From contig CM121342.1 in the NCBI GenBank assembly GCA_051530055.1, positions 12,834,001 to 12,898,000 of the forward strand: DNA of 64,000 nt. Direction: 5' to 3'. The stretch comes from Neoechinorhynchus agilis. Its lineage: Eukaryota > Acanthocephala. Shown in pieces: positions 1 through 10,879 of this stretch (position 1 is its first letter; the number at the start of each line of letters is the position of its first letter). The position numbers and the translations under genes are program-made. The notes below the pieces were generated by a model. It saw only the letters and a program-made list of their open reading frames with translations, did not search any database and was not told where the DNA came from.

Positions 1-640
1 GAAAGCAGTCCATGAATATATCCAGGAATGCTTAGCACTTGCTAAGAAATCTCCTAAAATCCCATCCTATATTCTCTGGCCTTAATACGAATGTTCATAA
101 CAGGTAACGCCATTTGTATTTTCGGGACGAGTCTTCCCTTGAGTCTTAAAACATTAGCGCTCCACGCCCCCGTCCTCAAAAAGGTGCATATGATCAGGAT
201 CAAAAGAAATCAGGCAACAGCAACGATGCTGACTCCACTACTTATTCCCAAAAAATAATTCTTAACCTTTTACAGAATTTGGAATCTTAAAAAATACTTT
301 AAGATATCAACGGAGAGGTAGTCAGCCCAAGAAAACCCTTCATCTTTGGCTTCTACGGAGTTTCTACAAAAAAGAAGAAAGAGTTGATGAAGCTATATGA
401 AAAATGTTTCTATAGCGACTTCTAATGTATCCACAGCTTTTACGTTACTTACTCACATTGCTGTCGAAATTTCCGAACTATGCCAACCCTCGTCTTTACC
501 TTCTCAAACTCCTCCTGCCTCTCGGCGAATCCCCTAAACACCTTGCTCACTTTTATCTTTCTGCCATATTTCCTATCCTTGCGCTTTCCCCTCTCCATTC
601 CCCTCGAGACCTTCCACAAGAGAGCAGCTAGAATAAGCGG
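1..640. other. Left-edge sequence, no gene recognised
   Basis: AT-rich sequence with two short overlapping plus-strand open frames between 425 and 857. Neither shows a domain, a good start context or composition convincingly unlike random sequence. I see no conserved motif here. Confidence 0.5.
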
Positions 641-699
641 GACTTCACTCCCTCCCTTCGACGCCTGGACATGTCAAGTGAGTGCTTTTTTTGCGGGAA

Positions 700-1665
700 G
701 TTTCAATGAAGTACGAGTAAATCAATTTTTTACATATCGCCAAGAAATCACTTTCCCTGCTAATCGTCTCAATGTAGAGCCAATCGCGATGGGACGAATC
801 AAACCGTCCTTCTTTTCTAAAGCGCAGAAGGAAGCGCCAGAGAATAACGTCCACTAACCGAGTCAAGGCATTCAGGAGAACATGGGATGGATCACCTACG
901 GAGAAGGACATCATGTCCTTTAGGTACTGAGGCCGAAGCCCATCGAGCCATGTGCTGACCCATTTGCGAACGAAGAAACAGCTGTCATAACAACATCAAC
1001 CGAAAACTCTAACGGGTGCACGAGGGGATCATCTCTGAATATTCTAGATGACCAGTGGGTCGAGGATGTTTCTCTCTGAGAAGTTGGAGAGTTTTCGTAT
1101 CATTTCTTGTGAATTCGTTGGTGGATGATATAATGCGAACCGCGCCCCTCACATCACCATCGGCGAGTTTAGAAGATACTCTCTGGATCATTGAACGAGT
1201 TGAAATTCGGCTCCGATTCGGTGGCTTTGAAAAATATCCTCTTAAAACGCGTTCTTTGCGTAGAACCTCTCCAAACGAATTGCCGAAGGACACCCTGTTT
1301 TTGATGAGGGTAACAATCATCTCGTCAGATGGTACTCCAGCACAAAGTACCAGTCTCGGGAATGCGAAAAGGCGTGTCCAAGATATTTCGGTATTTGTCT
1401 CGAGACAGTCGCTCACCTGAAATCGAGCGCCCTCCGGGATCCGCTTCAGGATGTTTCGGGGCAAAAGGCGCACGATCTCCAGCAACGAAGGGGTGCAATA
1501 GACGATGGTTTGGATGTTCTGACGAGGTTCATTGAGCTGAGGAGCACAGTTTGCTAGCAGAAGGCCGGAACCAACACATCGGGAATCCCTTAGGCCGTGA
1601 GTCCAAAATTCTCCCCCTTTCGTAATTTTGATCTGCTTGTCACAGACCGGGCAATTATGTGTTGA
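700..1665 (-). pseudogene. RLE-type non-LTR retrotransposon, copy A (N-terminal fragment, decayed)
   Basis: Minus-strand remnant of the same retrotransposon family as the copies at 2228-4817 and 60178-61829. Reading from 1665 downwards there is a zinc-finger-like start (CPVCDKQ, then WTHGLRDSRC), followed by LLPRNILKRIPEGARF, SSKLADGDVRGAVRI and LDGLRPQYLKDMMSF. Further down is the RT motif IRPIAIGSTLRRL. These blocks fall in different frames, so at least two frameshifts separate them, and homology stops near 700 before the catalytic RT boxes. The domain order (zinc finger, then RT) is that of site-specific or early-branching non-LTR elements. The copy cannot encode a working protein. Confidence 0.8.
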
Positions 1666-2227
1666 GAGCTTCGGATCTCGGGCAACATTGGCCTCACCTT
1701 CCAGAGTACTTGAAATTTCCGTTTGCTGCTTGTTCTCTACAGGTTGTTCGGACCAAAATTGATTTCAAGTCCCGAGTGGAGCGAGCGGAAGGCGGTGGAA
1801 TCGTTGACATGCCGATTGCTTGTAGGTTTTTGCTTGTAAGTTTTTCAATTGTCTTGTCAAGTTTTCCTTGTAACTAAGAATTAAAGGAATAACCAATGAC
1901 AGGAGGGCTCGCTCGTTCCTAGTACAGAACATATCCTTGGCTATCCAGCGAGGAAACGCAGCGAGTGTCTTTCCGTGTTTCAATTTTCATCGAATCGAAC
2001 TTTGATTGAGTCTATCAAACTACTGAAATATGCGGCTCATTCGAAAATGTTTTGAATCTAACAGTAGATTTCAATTCAACAGCATCACTTTTCGTAATCC
2101 CTCATTCCGCGCTACTCCATTGGGTCGTTGTTATCACGCTTGCCGTGTTGCCCCGTTGAATAGCCACACTCAAGCTTTGGATGAGGTAGTTCCTTTGTCT
2201 GTGATCTCCGCTGGCTTTTATGAGTAG
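1666..2227. other. Spacer between retrotransposon copies A and B
   Basis: About 560 bases between two retrotransposon remnants. Short open frames exist on both strands, but none shows a domain or resembles the flanking element. The stretch may be very decayed element sequence; nothing positive supports that. Confidence 0.4.
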
Positions 2228-4817
2228 TCAGCCTATCTCCGCGCAAAATTTCTTTGCCGAAACTCCAAACGCCCCATTTGTCTCCACACCGAAAGGAAGA
2301 AATAAGTGAGTCTTTTCCAGCTCAGCGTATTTCGCTGTCTTCCTCCTTTCGGCCGCCGTCGCAGCTCCTCCCGGTCCTGATATTGCATCACTTCGGTTGG
2401 AGGGTGCTAACGAATCGACGCATGTGGCGTCCCAGATAAGGCATTTTCCTTCTTTCCACGGGAATATGGTCATCCCATCGGGACGTTTGCCATCTGAGCG
2501 ACGGCTCTAACCAAGCTCCAGACTCCTTAGAAGAGCTCGCCACTAGCCGGGTTTGAGACACCGAATCGAGATGCCCTTTCAAGGAATTATAGGCTCTCTC
2601 TACGAGGGGTTTATCCCAAACAGGCTGTTTGTGGCTATTTTCTGGAACTTGATCAAGATCGGTCTTGATGAGCCACGAGGAAACTCCACGACGTTCGACA
2701 TCATCCGTCGAGATATCGGTCTGCTGCAATATAACATTGGTTATATTTTTTGTTTTGGTGACCGATGCGAGGAAAGCTGGAAGTGCTAATTCGACTACGC
2801 TCCGAAGGCCCAATCCACCGTATTCTATAGGCAGTATTGCTTGTTGTCATGCCTCATTTGAAAGCTGGGAGTTCGTGATGCGCTGTAGTTGTCTCCTCAG
2901 CATTGAATCAATCTGTCGAAGCTTATGTGAGTGCTCGAAGTATGGAGCCGCTCTTAACTTATACAGCATTTTTGGCATGCATAAACAATTCCTCAAAAGG
3001 AATAGGGCTTCATGAGAGCCAAGCTCACACGTTCGACTGCACAAACGTTCCAAATCAGGCAATACTTCATCGATTTCCCTCTCAACGTTCGAACTAAGGA
3101 CACAGCTACCAAGAAGAGAGAAACGATCCGGTTCAATGAGTCGTATTCCCGGAGCGATATCAAGTAGGGAGCTGTAAATTGCATCTCTATCCGATTGGTT
3201 TGCATTGATTAACATTAGCTCACATTTCGACGAGTTCACAGTTAATCCGATTTTCGATGTGGCGATGATCAGCCTCTTCAAATCATCTAGGACCACTGCC
3301 GGATCTCCACCAATTGTCGCGTCGTCTAGATACCACACGTTTAGTTTTGAGTTAAGCATCCGAATGATATCGTTCGTTATCAAAGCAAACCCTATCAGAC
3401 CCAGAGGATCTCCCTGTTGTACACCGGTTTCTGACCAAATGGTGTGGTGGTCGAAGAATAGAGGGGTCTTGGTGCTATATGCGATCTGAAAATAACGATA
3501 TGCTCCAGGAAGGCTAACAGCAACTGTTTTTAGTAGGGCTGAGCGACCGACTGAATTAAAGGCGTTGCTGAAATCCACCTTAAGCACTGCGTTCAATGTG
3601 CTCGATTGTCCGATGAAAGATCTTGTCGCATGGACGATCGATTCAGCTCCACATGGAGTGCAGCATCCTAGTTGAAAGGGACGGAGTTGACGTCCAACGT
3701 CATCGTAAAATCTTTTGCACAATAATTTAGCAGCCAAACGTCGTATTGTACATCCCACAGCAATCGGACGAATGTCACAATTCGTTTTGGATAAGGCGCA
3801 TAGTGTGGCTGAGAAGAGGAAGCTTGTCGCCTCGGGAGGTGGGATACCGTTGATGATTTGTTCCGTGAAATCCCTTAGGGGTGCTTCAAGAGTTGATCCA
3901 GCAGCTGCTGCTCCTAAACTGAGCATGTCTTTCTAATGTTGAGGGCGAAGATCATCGGGACCATGCCCAGAGCCGTTGGGGAAGGAGGCGATTGCTTTTC
4001 TTAACTCTGAGATATCGCATTGGAAACTGGCCTCAGTAGGGACTTCAGGTAAGGAAGGGGGATTGCCGACGGGGTGTTTACCCCAAAGTGCATCAAGTGT
4101 GCACTGATCACTTCTAGCAAATGAGTCCGTCGAACTTAGCAACCGAACTGCACCTCGTACATCGAAGTCAGCCAGTTTTGCAGAGACTCTCTTGGCAAGG
4201 AGAGAACGCTGGTTTGAGCATTTTGGGCGTTTAGCTTCGATTGAAGGCGACTCCATAGATCTACTCAAGCTTATCCCAAATAAATTGTCATAATCCGTGA
4301 GTCGCTTTTTGATCGTACAGGTGAGATTACTGTCCGAGTCGCGGTTTGTGTTCAAGATTATTCGAGGAAAGGCGAATAACCGCAAGTAGTTAGCTTTGAT
4401 CGGCTCAGAGGCGCACTTCGAGAGCAGTGTCGAATAGAACCTCGCACATTGGTATCTCGCGCCTTTTGGGATCCTTTTTAATATGTTTTGTGGCAAGGCG
4501 CTGATCAGGGAGACGATTGGAGATACTGAGTCAGATTGGCCACCACTGAAGGATTGTGGAGGTAAAGGTGGAAGGGAAGAACCAAGACATCTCGTTTTCA
4601 ATGGACCGTGTTTCCTAGTTAAACCCATCGAGGTCAATCCGAATTTGCGACCGCATACTGAACAGTGTCGTGTAGGTTTGTGTGCATCATCATCTTGTGC
4701 AGCGATACAACCAGCCAAATCGGAACAGTCCTTACTGCTCGGGTCCATGGAGGGATCCGAGCTCAGAAACCTGTGTGTTACTATTCTTCCGTGCTTGTGA
4801 TTCGGTAAAGACGTCAT
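2228..4817 (-). pseudogene. RLE-type non-LTR retrotransposon, copy B (near full length, broken)
   Basis: The longest copy of the family in the window. Reading down from 4817: an N-terminal finger (CSVCGRKFGLTSMGLTRKH), NILKRIPKGARYQ, GSGHGPDDLRPQH, the RT boxes IRPIAVGCTIRRL, VLKVDFSNAFNS, VQQGDPLG and WYLDDATIGGDP, then the thumb region, and finally the RLE segment TIFPWKEGKCLIWDATC. Breaks: an in-frame TAG at 3933-3935 right after RPQH; a TGA near 2847, where other copies have a tryptophan codon; and a deletion of roughly 150 codons with a frameshift at about 2470, which joins the middle of the protein to the endonuclease. The 3' end is lost or diverged after FGVSAKK. An ATG exists at the N-terminus, but I cannot prove it is the original start. 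Confidence 0.85.
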
Positions 4818-5140
4818 TGAATGTTTCGTTCACAAATTCTTCCTTTTCGTTTGTTTGCTCGGGTATCAAGATATATTTTGTTATTTGCTTTATGATTGTT
4901 TGAATTCGGAGATCGACAAAATTGTCAATATGCGTTGTTTTTGTTAAATCTTGACTTAACAGTAGATTTTAGTTAGTCACGATACAAACTGACAAAGTTA
5001 CAGATAAGCGATGGAATGAGACTGGCTTGTTCGCAAGTTTTTTCAACTGTGAACGCTAATCGTACTTTTTCTATTCTAAGTGCGGAGTCCAACAGGATTC
5101 ACCATTATCGCCTCCTTTCTTTTTACGCGTAATGATTTAC
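4818..5140. other. No gene recognised (upstream flank of copy B)
   Basis: AT-rich flank lying 5' of retrotransposon copy B. It could hold that element's 5' leader, but no motif supports this. Confidence 0.35.
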
Positions 5141-5149
5141 ATATTTAAG

Positions 5150-5340
5150 GTCAAATTATCTAAGTCAAAGAACATTTTACCTCTTCTATATGCAGACGAC
5201 ATATTCTTACCCTGCAAACTTAATCTCTAGTGTCTCATCACATCTTTCTAAACTGCAAATTCGTTTAAAAGAATTCAATCTGACTTTTAATTCGGCGAAA
5301 ATAATGATGATTGCTCTTACGAAATCAGCTCACTCGAGAT
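5150..5340 (+). pseudogene. Non-LTR reverse transcriptase fragment (YADD box)
   Basis: A short plus-strand remnant of a reverse transcriptase from a different family. It reads LLYADDIFLP around 5190-5220. After a one-base frame change it reads SSHLSKLQIRLKEFNL and TFNSAKIMMIAL, which is the usual stretch following the YxDD box in non-LTR RTs (a line of helix, then NxxKT/K). Nothing recognisable extends either side. I infer an old truncated LINE fragment. Confidence 0.65.
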
Positions 5341-6320
5341 CAACTTTATAAAATGTATTCAAATCGAACTTAATTTTTTCACAATACGTTTTTAAAAGAA
5401 ATAACCGGATTTTAGGAATTGATTTCCCACCTTAAAACAATCGCTAATTTGTTAAAACCTCCCGAAATGGCTTCTTTTACTCTCTAGCACGAATACTAAA
5501 AAATCACTGAAACTTCAACTGAACTTGACATTATGAGAAAATAATTATTTTAACTTTCATTATCGGTAAAGTTTGCTTCTTTGCCCTCGGACGTTTCCCA
5601 GAACTTAAAATGTTCTTTTCTTTAATAAATTTATTAATAAATTACAAAAGATTTTACGCCAATTTAATTTTACCTCCACGACATTCACGTCAGCAGTTTA
5701 TAGAATTTTCTTCGCATAATACCACTTTTAGAGAATCTTCAATTCAATGACAAAAACAATAGAATTATGCGGTGAGCTTCAAAATAAAATATGTAACCTT
5801 TTTAGAAAAATGATCGAAAAGAATACAAGGAAATGTCTTATTGGTTCTTTAAGGTAATTTAAGGGAAATGAAAAATAGGAGTATTGAAGAGATAAGAGAT
5901 CGCTGAAACTCTCTAATTTCCTTCAGCCTCTAACTTCTATGCTTATAGATTACAAAGGAATGAAGTGATAGGAAACTTAACATGTAAAACAACGAGCTTC
6001 TTTTTGCGCTTTTCTCTCTTTCGAGAGGTCGCGGGTCCTAATATGACATCTATTTGGTGATAATTTGTATGTTTGATGCCATTAGGTTCAAAATTTGGCA
6101 TATTTTTACAGCCGGATACCCTTCGTGACGCCAACCCTCCTCCTTTTTCAGCCGGGCTTGTAACCGTCCTTATGTAAATAACTAAAAATGGATAAATAGC
6201 AAATGTCGGCATTTAATGCGACCATCTTTTATTGAAATTGAAGATAAATAAATCGTACAATTGGACTCCACTCTCCCGGGTCTTTTTTATTTCAATCCTA
6301 AGCAAAGAATGTTTGGTTCT
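5341..6320. other. Intergenic, no gene recognised
   Basis: AT-rich sequence. A minus-strand open frame at 5943-6212 shows no domain and has a low-complexity RKREKRKKK tract. I leave it uncalled. Confidence 0.4.
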
Positions 6321-6326
6321 CTAACC

Positions 6327-6340
6327 GTTGCTATAACAAC
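6327..6340 (+). promoter_or_regulatory. X-box-like RFX/DAF-19 site 1
   Basis: GTTGCTATAACAAC matches the 14-base X-box consensus RYYNYYATRRNRAC at every constrained position. It lies about 165-180 bases before the ATG of the gene at 6506, within the range where such sites drive ciliary genes in nematodes and other animals. The link to the gene is inference. Confidence 0.55.
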
Positions 6341-6421
6341 GAGCTCGAGGCAACATGAAGTCTTTGTTTAAATCAAAGAAAGCACACTCTCCACTTTAAC
6401 GACTTTGGTTTTTACTGCTCA

Positions 6422-6434
6422 GTTGCTAGGCAAC
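6422..6434 (+). promoter_or_regulatory. X-box-like RFX site 2
   Basis: GTTGCTAGGCAAC has two inverted RFX half-sites with a spacer one base shorter than the nematode consensus; variable spacers are known for RFX factors. It sits about 75 bases before the ATG at 6506. Two sites in one short promoter strengthen each other. Confidence 0.5.
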
Positions 6435-6505
6435 TTCATTAAAAAAGCACGCATTACCTCTTAGAGTACAGTCTCAACTGATTACGGGCGCCGTATTTGC
6501 AACCT

Positions 6506-7177
6506 ATGAACAATCGCAATCAATATAATACTAAGCAATCTCCACCAGCTAAGAAATACCTTTTTCGGTCTGGTGAACGAAGGTCAATCCAGGTCGGGGA
6601 CGTTATTTTCAAAGGAGAATACATTCATAAGAAATTTGAAGATGAGCAAAAAAAGTATATAGTTCCATGTTCAAAAATGTACGCAAAGAATGAACGAGTT
6701 AAAATCATAACCAGGATGTTGGATGGAATCGAACAACGAAGGCCGGCTAAAAAAGTAGAAGATGAAGCGATAGATGGAATGGACGATTGCAACAAAAAGA
6801 CTTCTGTTGTCCAGTCAAATTCTGCGGTTGTAAGATTTTCCAATACAAGGTTCGAGTGGACTCAAGGACTTAATTCTAATATGAAAATGAAGGATTGTGC
6901 AAGGACGCCGCAGTCTAATCTTGTTTTAAAGACGTTTGACTTATCAGAGAATAATCCGTTTAATACAAATAAATCAAATAATGATGTTAACGAAGAAACT
7001 ATGCAAGAAGAGTGCAGCGAGCCTGTGGATGAGTGTAGCAGTGAAGAGGATTGCGACAGTGGTTCAGATGAACTTCAGGTTAGACAATTTTGTCAAATTT
7101 GTGGGAAAAGATACAGAAATGGAGAAGAATATGACGTACAGTACTGTCCGTTTTGTGGGACATTTGTTGGACTTTAA
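6506..7177 (+). CDS. Uncharacterised protein with C-terminal zinc ribbon; candidate ciliary gene
   Basis: A 223-residue protein in one exon, starting at the first ATG (MNNRNQYNTKQ). I do not recognise the family. The N-terminal ~90 residues are basic and probably folded (SGERRSIQVGDVIFKGEYI, then VKIITRMLDGIEQRRP). The middle is low-complexity and acidic (EECSEPVDECSSEEDCDSG). The C-terminus has two CxxC knuckles, FCQICGKRYRNG and YCPFCGTFVGL, 15 residues apart, which look like a zinc ribbon. Two X-box-like RFX sites lie 70-180 bases upstream, so a role in cilia is a reasonable guess, but the protein itself does not show it. The next gene-like sequence downstream is a DNA transposon. Coding status is fairly sure, function unknown. 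Confidence 0.75.
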   Translation: MNNRNQYNTKQSPPAKKYLFRSGERRSIQVGDVIFKGEYIHKKFEDEQKKYIVPCSKMYAKNERVKIITRMLDGIEQRRPAKKVEDEAIDGMDDCNKKTSVVQSNSAVVRFSNTRFEWTQGLNSNMKMKDCARTPQSNLVLKTFDLSENNPFNTNKSNNDVNEETMQEECSEPVDECSSEEDCDSGSDELQVRQFCQICGKRYRNGEEYDVQYCPFCGTFVGL

Positions 7178-7584
7178 GATTTCGATTTAATAACACTTTA
7201 TTTCGATTTGTTTGACAGCTAAAAGTCGTTTGTGATGCCAAAAAGTTGATCAGCGAACCTATTCAATTTTTACTCGAACAATATACGCCAGCACTTGTCA
7301 AAATAGATTTTGAACCATAAAATTCTTAGCTTGAAGGACAAAACAATGTTATGAAATTCAAATGTAAAGCTTTATAAAATCAGAGGAATGTGATATATGC
7401 AAGCGTCGTTATTGACTTTGTTTAATTGGTTCGAATTGGGATTCGATACGAAACCAATAGAGCTGAATTGTCAACTGATTTCTCAATCGCATGTTCTCCT
7501 TTTGCGATTACTTTCCTCAGGATCATTTCAAGTTCTGATATTCGAGAGAAGATTGGGCAGCATGGAAAAAGAAGCGTAGATATA

Positions 7585-7610
7585 CAGTGGATTCCGCTTA
7601 ATTGGGACAC
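7585..7610 (+). repeat. Left terminal inverted repeat of Tigger-like element
   Basis: 26 bp starting CAGTGGATTCCGC, preceded by the TA target duplication at 7583-7584. Three more near-copies of its core follow at 7611-7625, 7628-7642 and 7712-7726. Confidence 0.92.
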
Positions 7611-8035
7611 CGCTTAATCGGGACAGCCGCTTATTTGGGACAAATCTCAAAGAACGGAAACCAAACCAAGAAACCAATAGTAAATTTGTATATTTAATTG
7701 GGACAACATTCCGCTTAATTGGGACAGTAAATTTAAGATTTTAGTACAGTAGAGTATCTATTAGCTGATTTTGTTTTTACTGAGTTTTGGTTTAACCGAG
7801 CCGCTGCAGCGGAAAAACAAACACAACCCCCTCCCGGGAAAGCCAGAAAGACGGCTTCTTTCTGAACCCGACTCCCGCGTTTTATAAAGCCGTGGCGGCC
7901 TCATATCAACATTTGCAATCTTTTACATCCGAGCCGGGGCAGCGGACATTCGATTACCAATCACCTCCCGCGTTAACAACGCGTGAAGCTATTTTTTGTC
8001 AATTGTATTTTTTTTTAAAATTTACCCTTTCTAAA

Positions 8036-9439
8036 ATGCCAAGGAACGATTTGTCATTTACCAATACAATTGCCTTGCTTGATAAAATAAAAAGCCAGCC
8101 GCTTAATACAAGTTATCGTCGGCTCGCTGAGATAACTGGTGTACCAAAATCTACTATATCGCGTGTCTTACGACAAGAAAGTCAACTGCGTAAGGAATTC
8201 GAATTACAAGAAGGACAGGCAGGGACATCCAAAAGAAAACGTGAGGGGAAGGATCCAGACGTTGAAGAAGCACTGGATCAATGGTTTTCTATTGTTAGTG
8301 GCAGAGGCGTAAATATGAACGGTCCAATATTGAAGGCGAAGTCAGAGGAGTTCGCTAAAAAACTGGGCCGCAACGATTTCAAAGCAACTGATGGTTGGTT
8401 ATCGCGATGGAAAGCAAGGCACGATATTAAATTTAAAAAAGCGCACGGTGAAAAGACCAGTGCCGACAAAGAAAGTTTGGAACAGTGGAAGATTACAAAA
8501 ATTCCTACCTTTTTAGAGAATTTTTGTGCTGATGACATTTACAATGCTGATGAAACCGGCCTCTATTACCGTGCTACGCCAGACGGTTCCTTATGCTATA
8601 TACATATTGCACTGTCTGGTTATAAAAAGGCGATGGACCGCATTACTGTGTTATGCTGCGCAAATATGTCAGGTACTGACAAAAAAGTGCCAGACCTCGA
8701 TGCTTTAAGGGGTTAAGAGTGGAGGGTTTACCAGTGGAGTGCTATGCAAACAAAAATGCGTGGATGACTTCTGATATTTTTCGAAATTGGCTGTTCAGTT
8801 GGGACAAAAATTTACAACTTAAACAAAGAAAAATTCTGCTGATTGTTGACAATTGTGCCGCACACCCTCATTTAGACAATCTACGAAATATATATCCGGA
8901 ATTTCTTCCTCCTAACACCACCTGCTTAGTGCAACCAATGGACATGGGTGTAATCAAAAATTTGAAGGCTTTCTAACGTGGAAAATTGGTTAATTTCATA
9001 TTAGAATCCATTGATGAAAACCTATTAACATGTTCCACAACAGCCAGAGAGATTAGTTCCCAAATTAACCTTTTGCAAGCAATACAGTTTGTCGCTGACA
9101 GTTGACGAGCTATAAAAGCCACCAATATACAGAACTGTTTTGCTAATTGCGGCTTTAAACCTTTGGATATTTTAGAAATTTTTAACAATGAAGAAAATGA
9201 GGATATGTTACCAGTTCCTGTTATTAACTCAAGAATTTTTAGCTATAGATAACAATTTACCATGCTACGATGAAAATGAAGACTGTGAGGATTCAATTGT
9301 AGAAAGTATTAAATCTAAACATGAAAAATTAGACGAAGATGAAGACGATTATGATGAATCACCTGTGCCAGTGACTAACCAGGAGACAAAAAAAGTGTAT
9401 GGCCGTGTTACAACGTTATTTTATGCAGGAAGGAAATGA
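8036..9439 (+). pseudogene. Tigger-type transposase, frameshifted
   Basis: From MPRNDLSF onward the frame shows, in order, a pogo/psq-like helix-turn-helix (RLAEITGVPKSTISRVLRQ), a CENP-B-type DNA-binding domain (LGRNDFKATDGWLSRWKARH), and a DDE catalytic domain. The DDE domain has its first Asp in NADETGLYYRA, its second in ILLIVDNCAAH and its third in QPMDMGVIKNLK, so the catalytic triad D-D-D is still visible. The frame is lost at about 8700-8716, where a stop and frameshift, possibly with some missing sequence, occur. TAA at 8974-8976 ends the second frame, another stop lies near 9103, and the acidic tail (9188-9439) is in a third frame. The element cannot make active transposase but might be mobilised in trans because its ends are good. 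Confidence 0.88.
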
Positions 9440-9802
9440 AGGAAGCCCTACATCTGCACTGAACATCTGTGCTGATTTTGTAGAAGCCAACTGTCACAAA
9501 AACAAAAGACAAACTACACTTGACTCATTTTTCCATTGAATTAGTATGTATCTACCAATTAAATATTTTATTAAGGATTTTTTAGATTTATAATACATAC
9601 ATATTCATAATATATTATGTACCTATATATAAAGTTTTCAAGGGTTTATAAAATAAAATTATTGAAAAATATGCATTGTTTAATTTTGTGTGTTACTGGT
9701 TAATGACCTTGTTCCCAAAACCAATAAAATTAATTTCTTTAAAAGTGAACTTCGCTTAATCGGGACAGACGCTTAATTGGGACAAAAAGCCTCGATCCCG
9801 AT

Positions 9803-9828
9803 GTGTCCCAATTAAGCGGAATCGACTG
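9803..9828 (-). repeat. Right terminal inverted repeat of Tigger-like element
   Basis: Inverted copy of the left end with one mismatch, followed by TA at 9829-9830. Two further core copies in direct orientation lie just inside, at 9753-9767 and 9770-9784. Confidence 0.92.
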
Positions 9829-9829
9829 T

Positions 9830-10745
9830 AGTGAGGCGCGAGGTATAGGAGGGTGAAACGAATTAGGATTACGAGTGTTGTGCTCGTGTGAAAAGTGGCT
9901 GAAAAGCGATAAAAAAATGTGGTGATAGGGTTGAGAGGTGTTTTGATTGTTTGACGAAAATTTTATTACGGCATTCGGTGAGCGGGGGAAATCAACTGAG
10001 CAAATTTTAGAGGCTTGCGACGGATTTGTGATTTGGATAGGTTGCAAAAGACGCGATATCCGCATATGAAGGAGCGTAAAATAAGGCTGTAGTAAATTTT
10101 GGAGAGAGCAGGCGAAGGGACTCATAAGTGGCAGAGCCGTTTGAGGAGGTAAATTTTAAATGTAATGCGTTTGAAGGTTCTCATTTCAGATTTGATTGAA
10201 ACTGCAGACCCAGAATTCTGAAGGAGGTGATTCGTCGGATGTCATTTAGTAGCTCGGAGGAGGATAAGGGGCTGTGGGAGAGTGGGGGATCACTTCGAAG
10301 CATTTAGAGAAATTCAGGTAGAGTTTGTGATCGAGACAGAAATCTTGACGTGGATGATTTCGTTAGAGGTTAAGGAGAGGGAGAGGTGGGCTGGTGATTG
10401 AGTGATGAGGGTGAGATCGTCGGCATATTAGAAAAGTTTAAAGTGAGAGGATAGAGATTCAAGGTCGCTTAGAAAAATATTAAAGCGAAGTGAGTGAGGA
10501 ATAGGTCGATCATCGAGGAGGCAGACCGGCAGTGAATGCATTGTTTGAGATTGTGAAGATAAGAAGCCAGCCAGGGAAGTGCCACGAATTTAGACCGAAA
10601 TCGGGACAGGCCTGAAAGAGTAGTGAGGGAAGGGGTCTACGGAGTCCAATGCTTTCGATAATTCCAGTTGAATGAGAAGGGTGGCGTGAGAGGGATTATT
10701 GCCGATATTGCTCAGGGTCGTAAAGTTTGCAAACTACATTCTTGT
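9830..10745 (-). pseudogene. Non-LTR reverse transcriptase fragment (YADD type), decayed
   Basis: Minus-strand LINE remnant of a family different from the RLE copies. Reading down from about 10745: LIQLELSKALDSVDPF (RT box with the catalytic-Asp position altered), a GTSLAGFLSSQSQTMH segment, FNIFLSDLESLSSHFKLF, then YADDLTLITQSPAHLS near 10440. A C-terminal stretch follows (LQPYFTLLHMRISRLLQPIQI, near 10030-10090). Stops and frameshifts break it throughout. A second copy of the same family lies at 31830-32340. Its 3' side abuts the TA duplication of the Tigger-like element, so the transposon may have landed in this fragment. Confidence 0.7.
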
Positions 10746-10879
10746 CAGAAAACAACCAGGACTCGGTGCAACTGTTGGATCCCATAAAGATAAAGACGTA
10801 AAAGGATCAGGAACACAAAATCATTGATTTGATATTAAGTCTCAACTAACTTCAATAATCGCATTAGACTTGCGATTAC
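10746..10879. other. Short spacer 3' of the glycine-rich gene
   Basis: No gene is visible. It probably contains the 3' untranslated end of the minus-strand glycine-rich gene. Confidence 0.35.

Larger units (their letters stand above)
7585..9828 (+). mobile_element. Tigger/pogo-type (Tc1-mariner superfamily) DNA transposon, complete ends
   Basis: A 2,244-bp element bounded by 26-bp terminal inverted repeats that differ at one base (both ends read CAGT, then G or C, then GATTCCGCTTAATT inward), flanked by TA on each side at 7583-7584 and 9829-9830. TA duplication and CAGT ends are standard for pogo/Tigger elements. The interior carries one broken transposase on the plus strand. The subterminal regions contain extra copies of the TIR core CGCTTAATTGGGACA. 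It inserted beside, or into, a YADD-type LINE fragment. Confidence 0.92.

Noticed and set aside
425-857. Plus-strand open frames at the left edge
   Set aside because: They overlap each other and the antisense retrotransposon remnant, and carry no motif.
5943-6212. Minus-strand 89-codon frame
   Set aside because: Low-complexity basic tract, no domain, no supporting signals.
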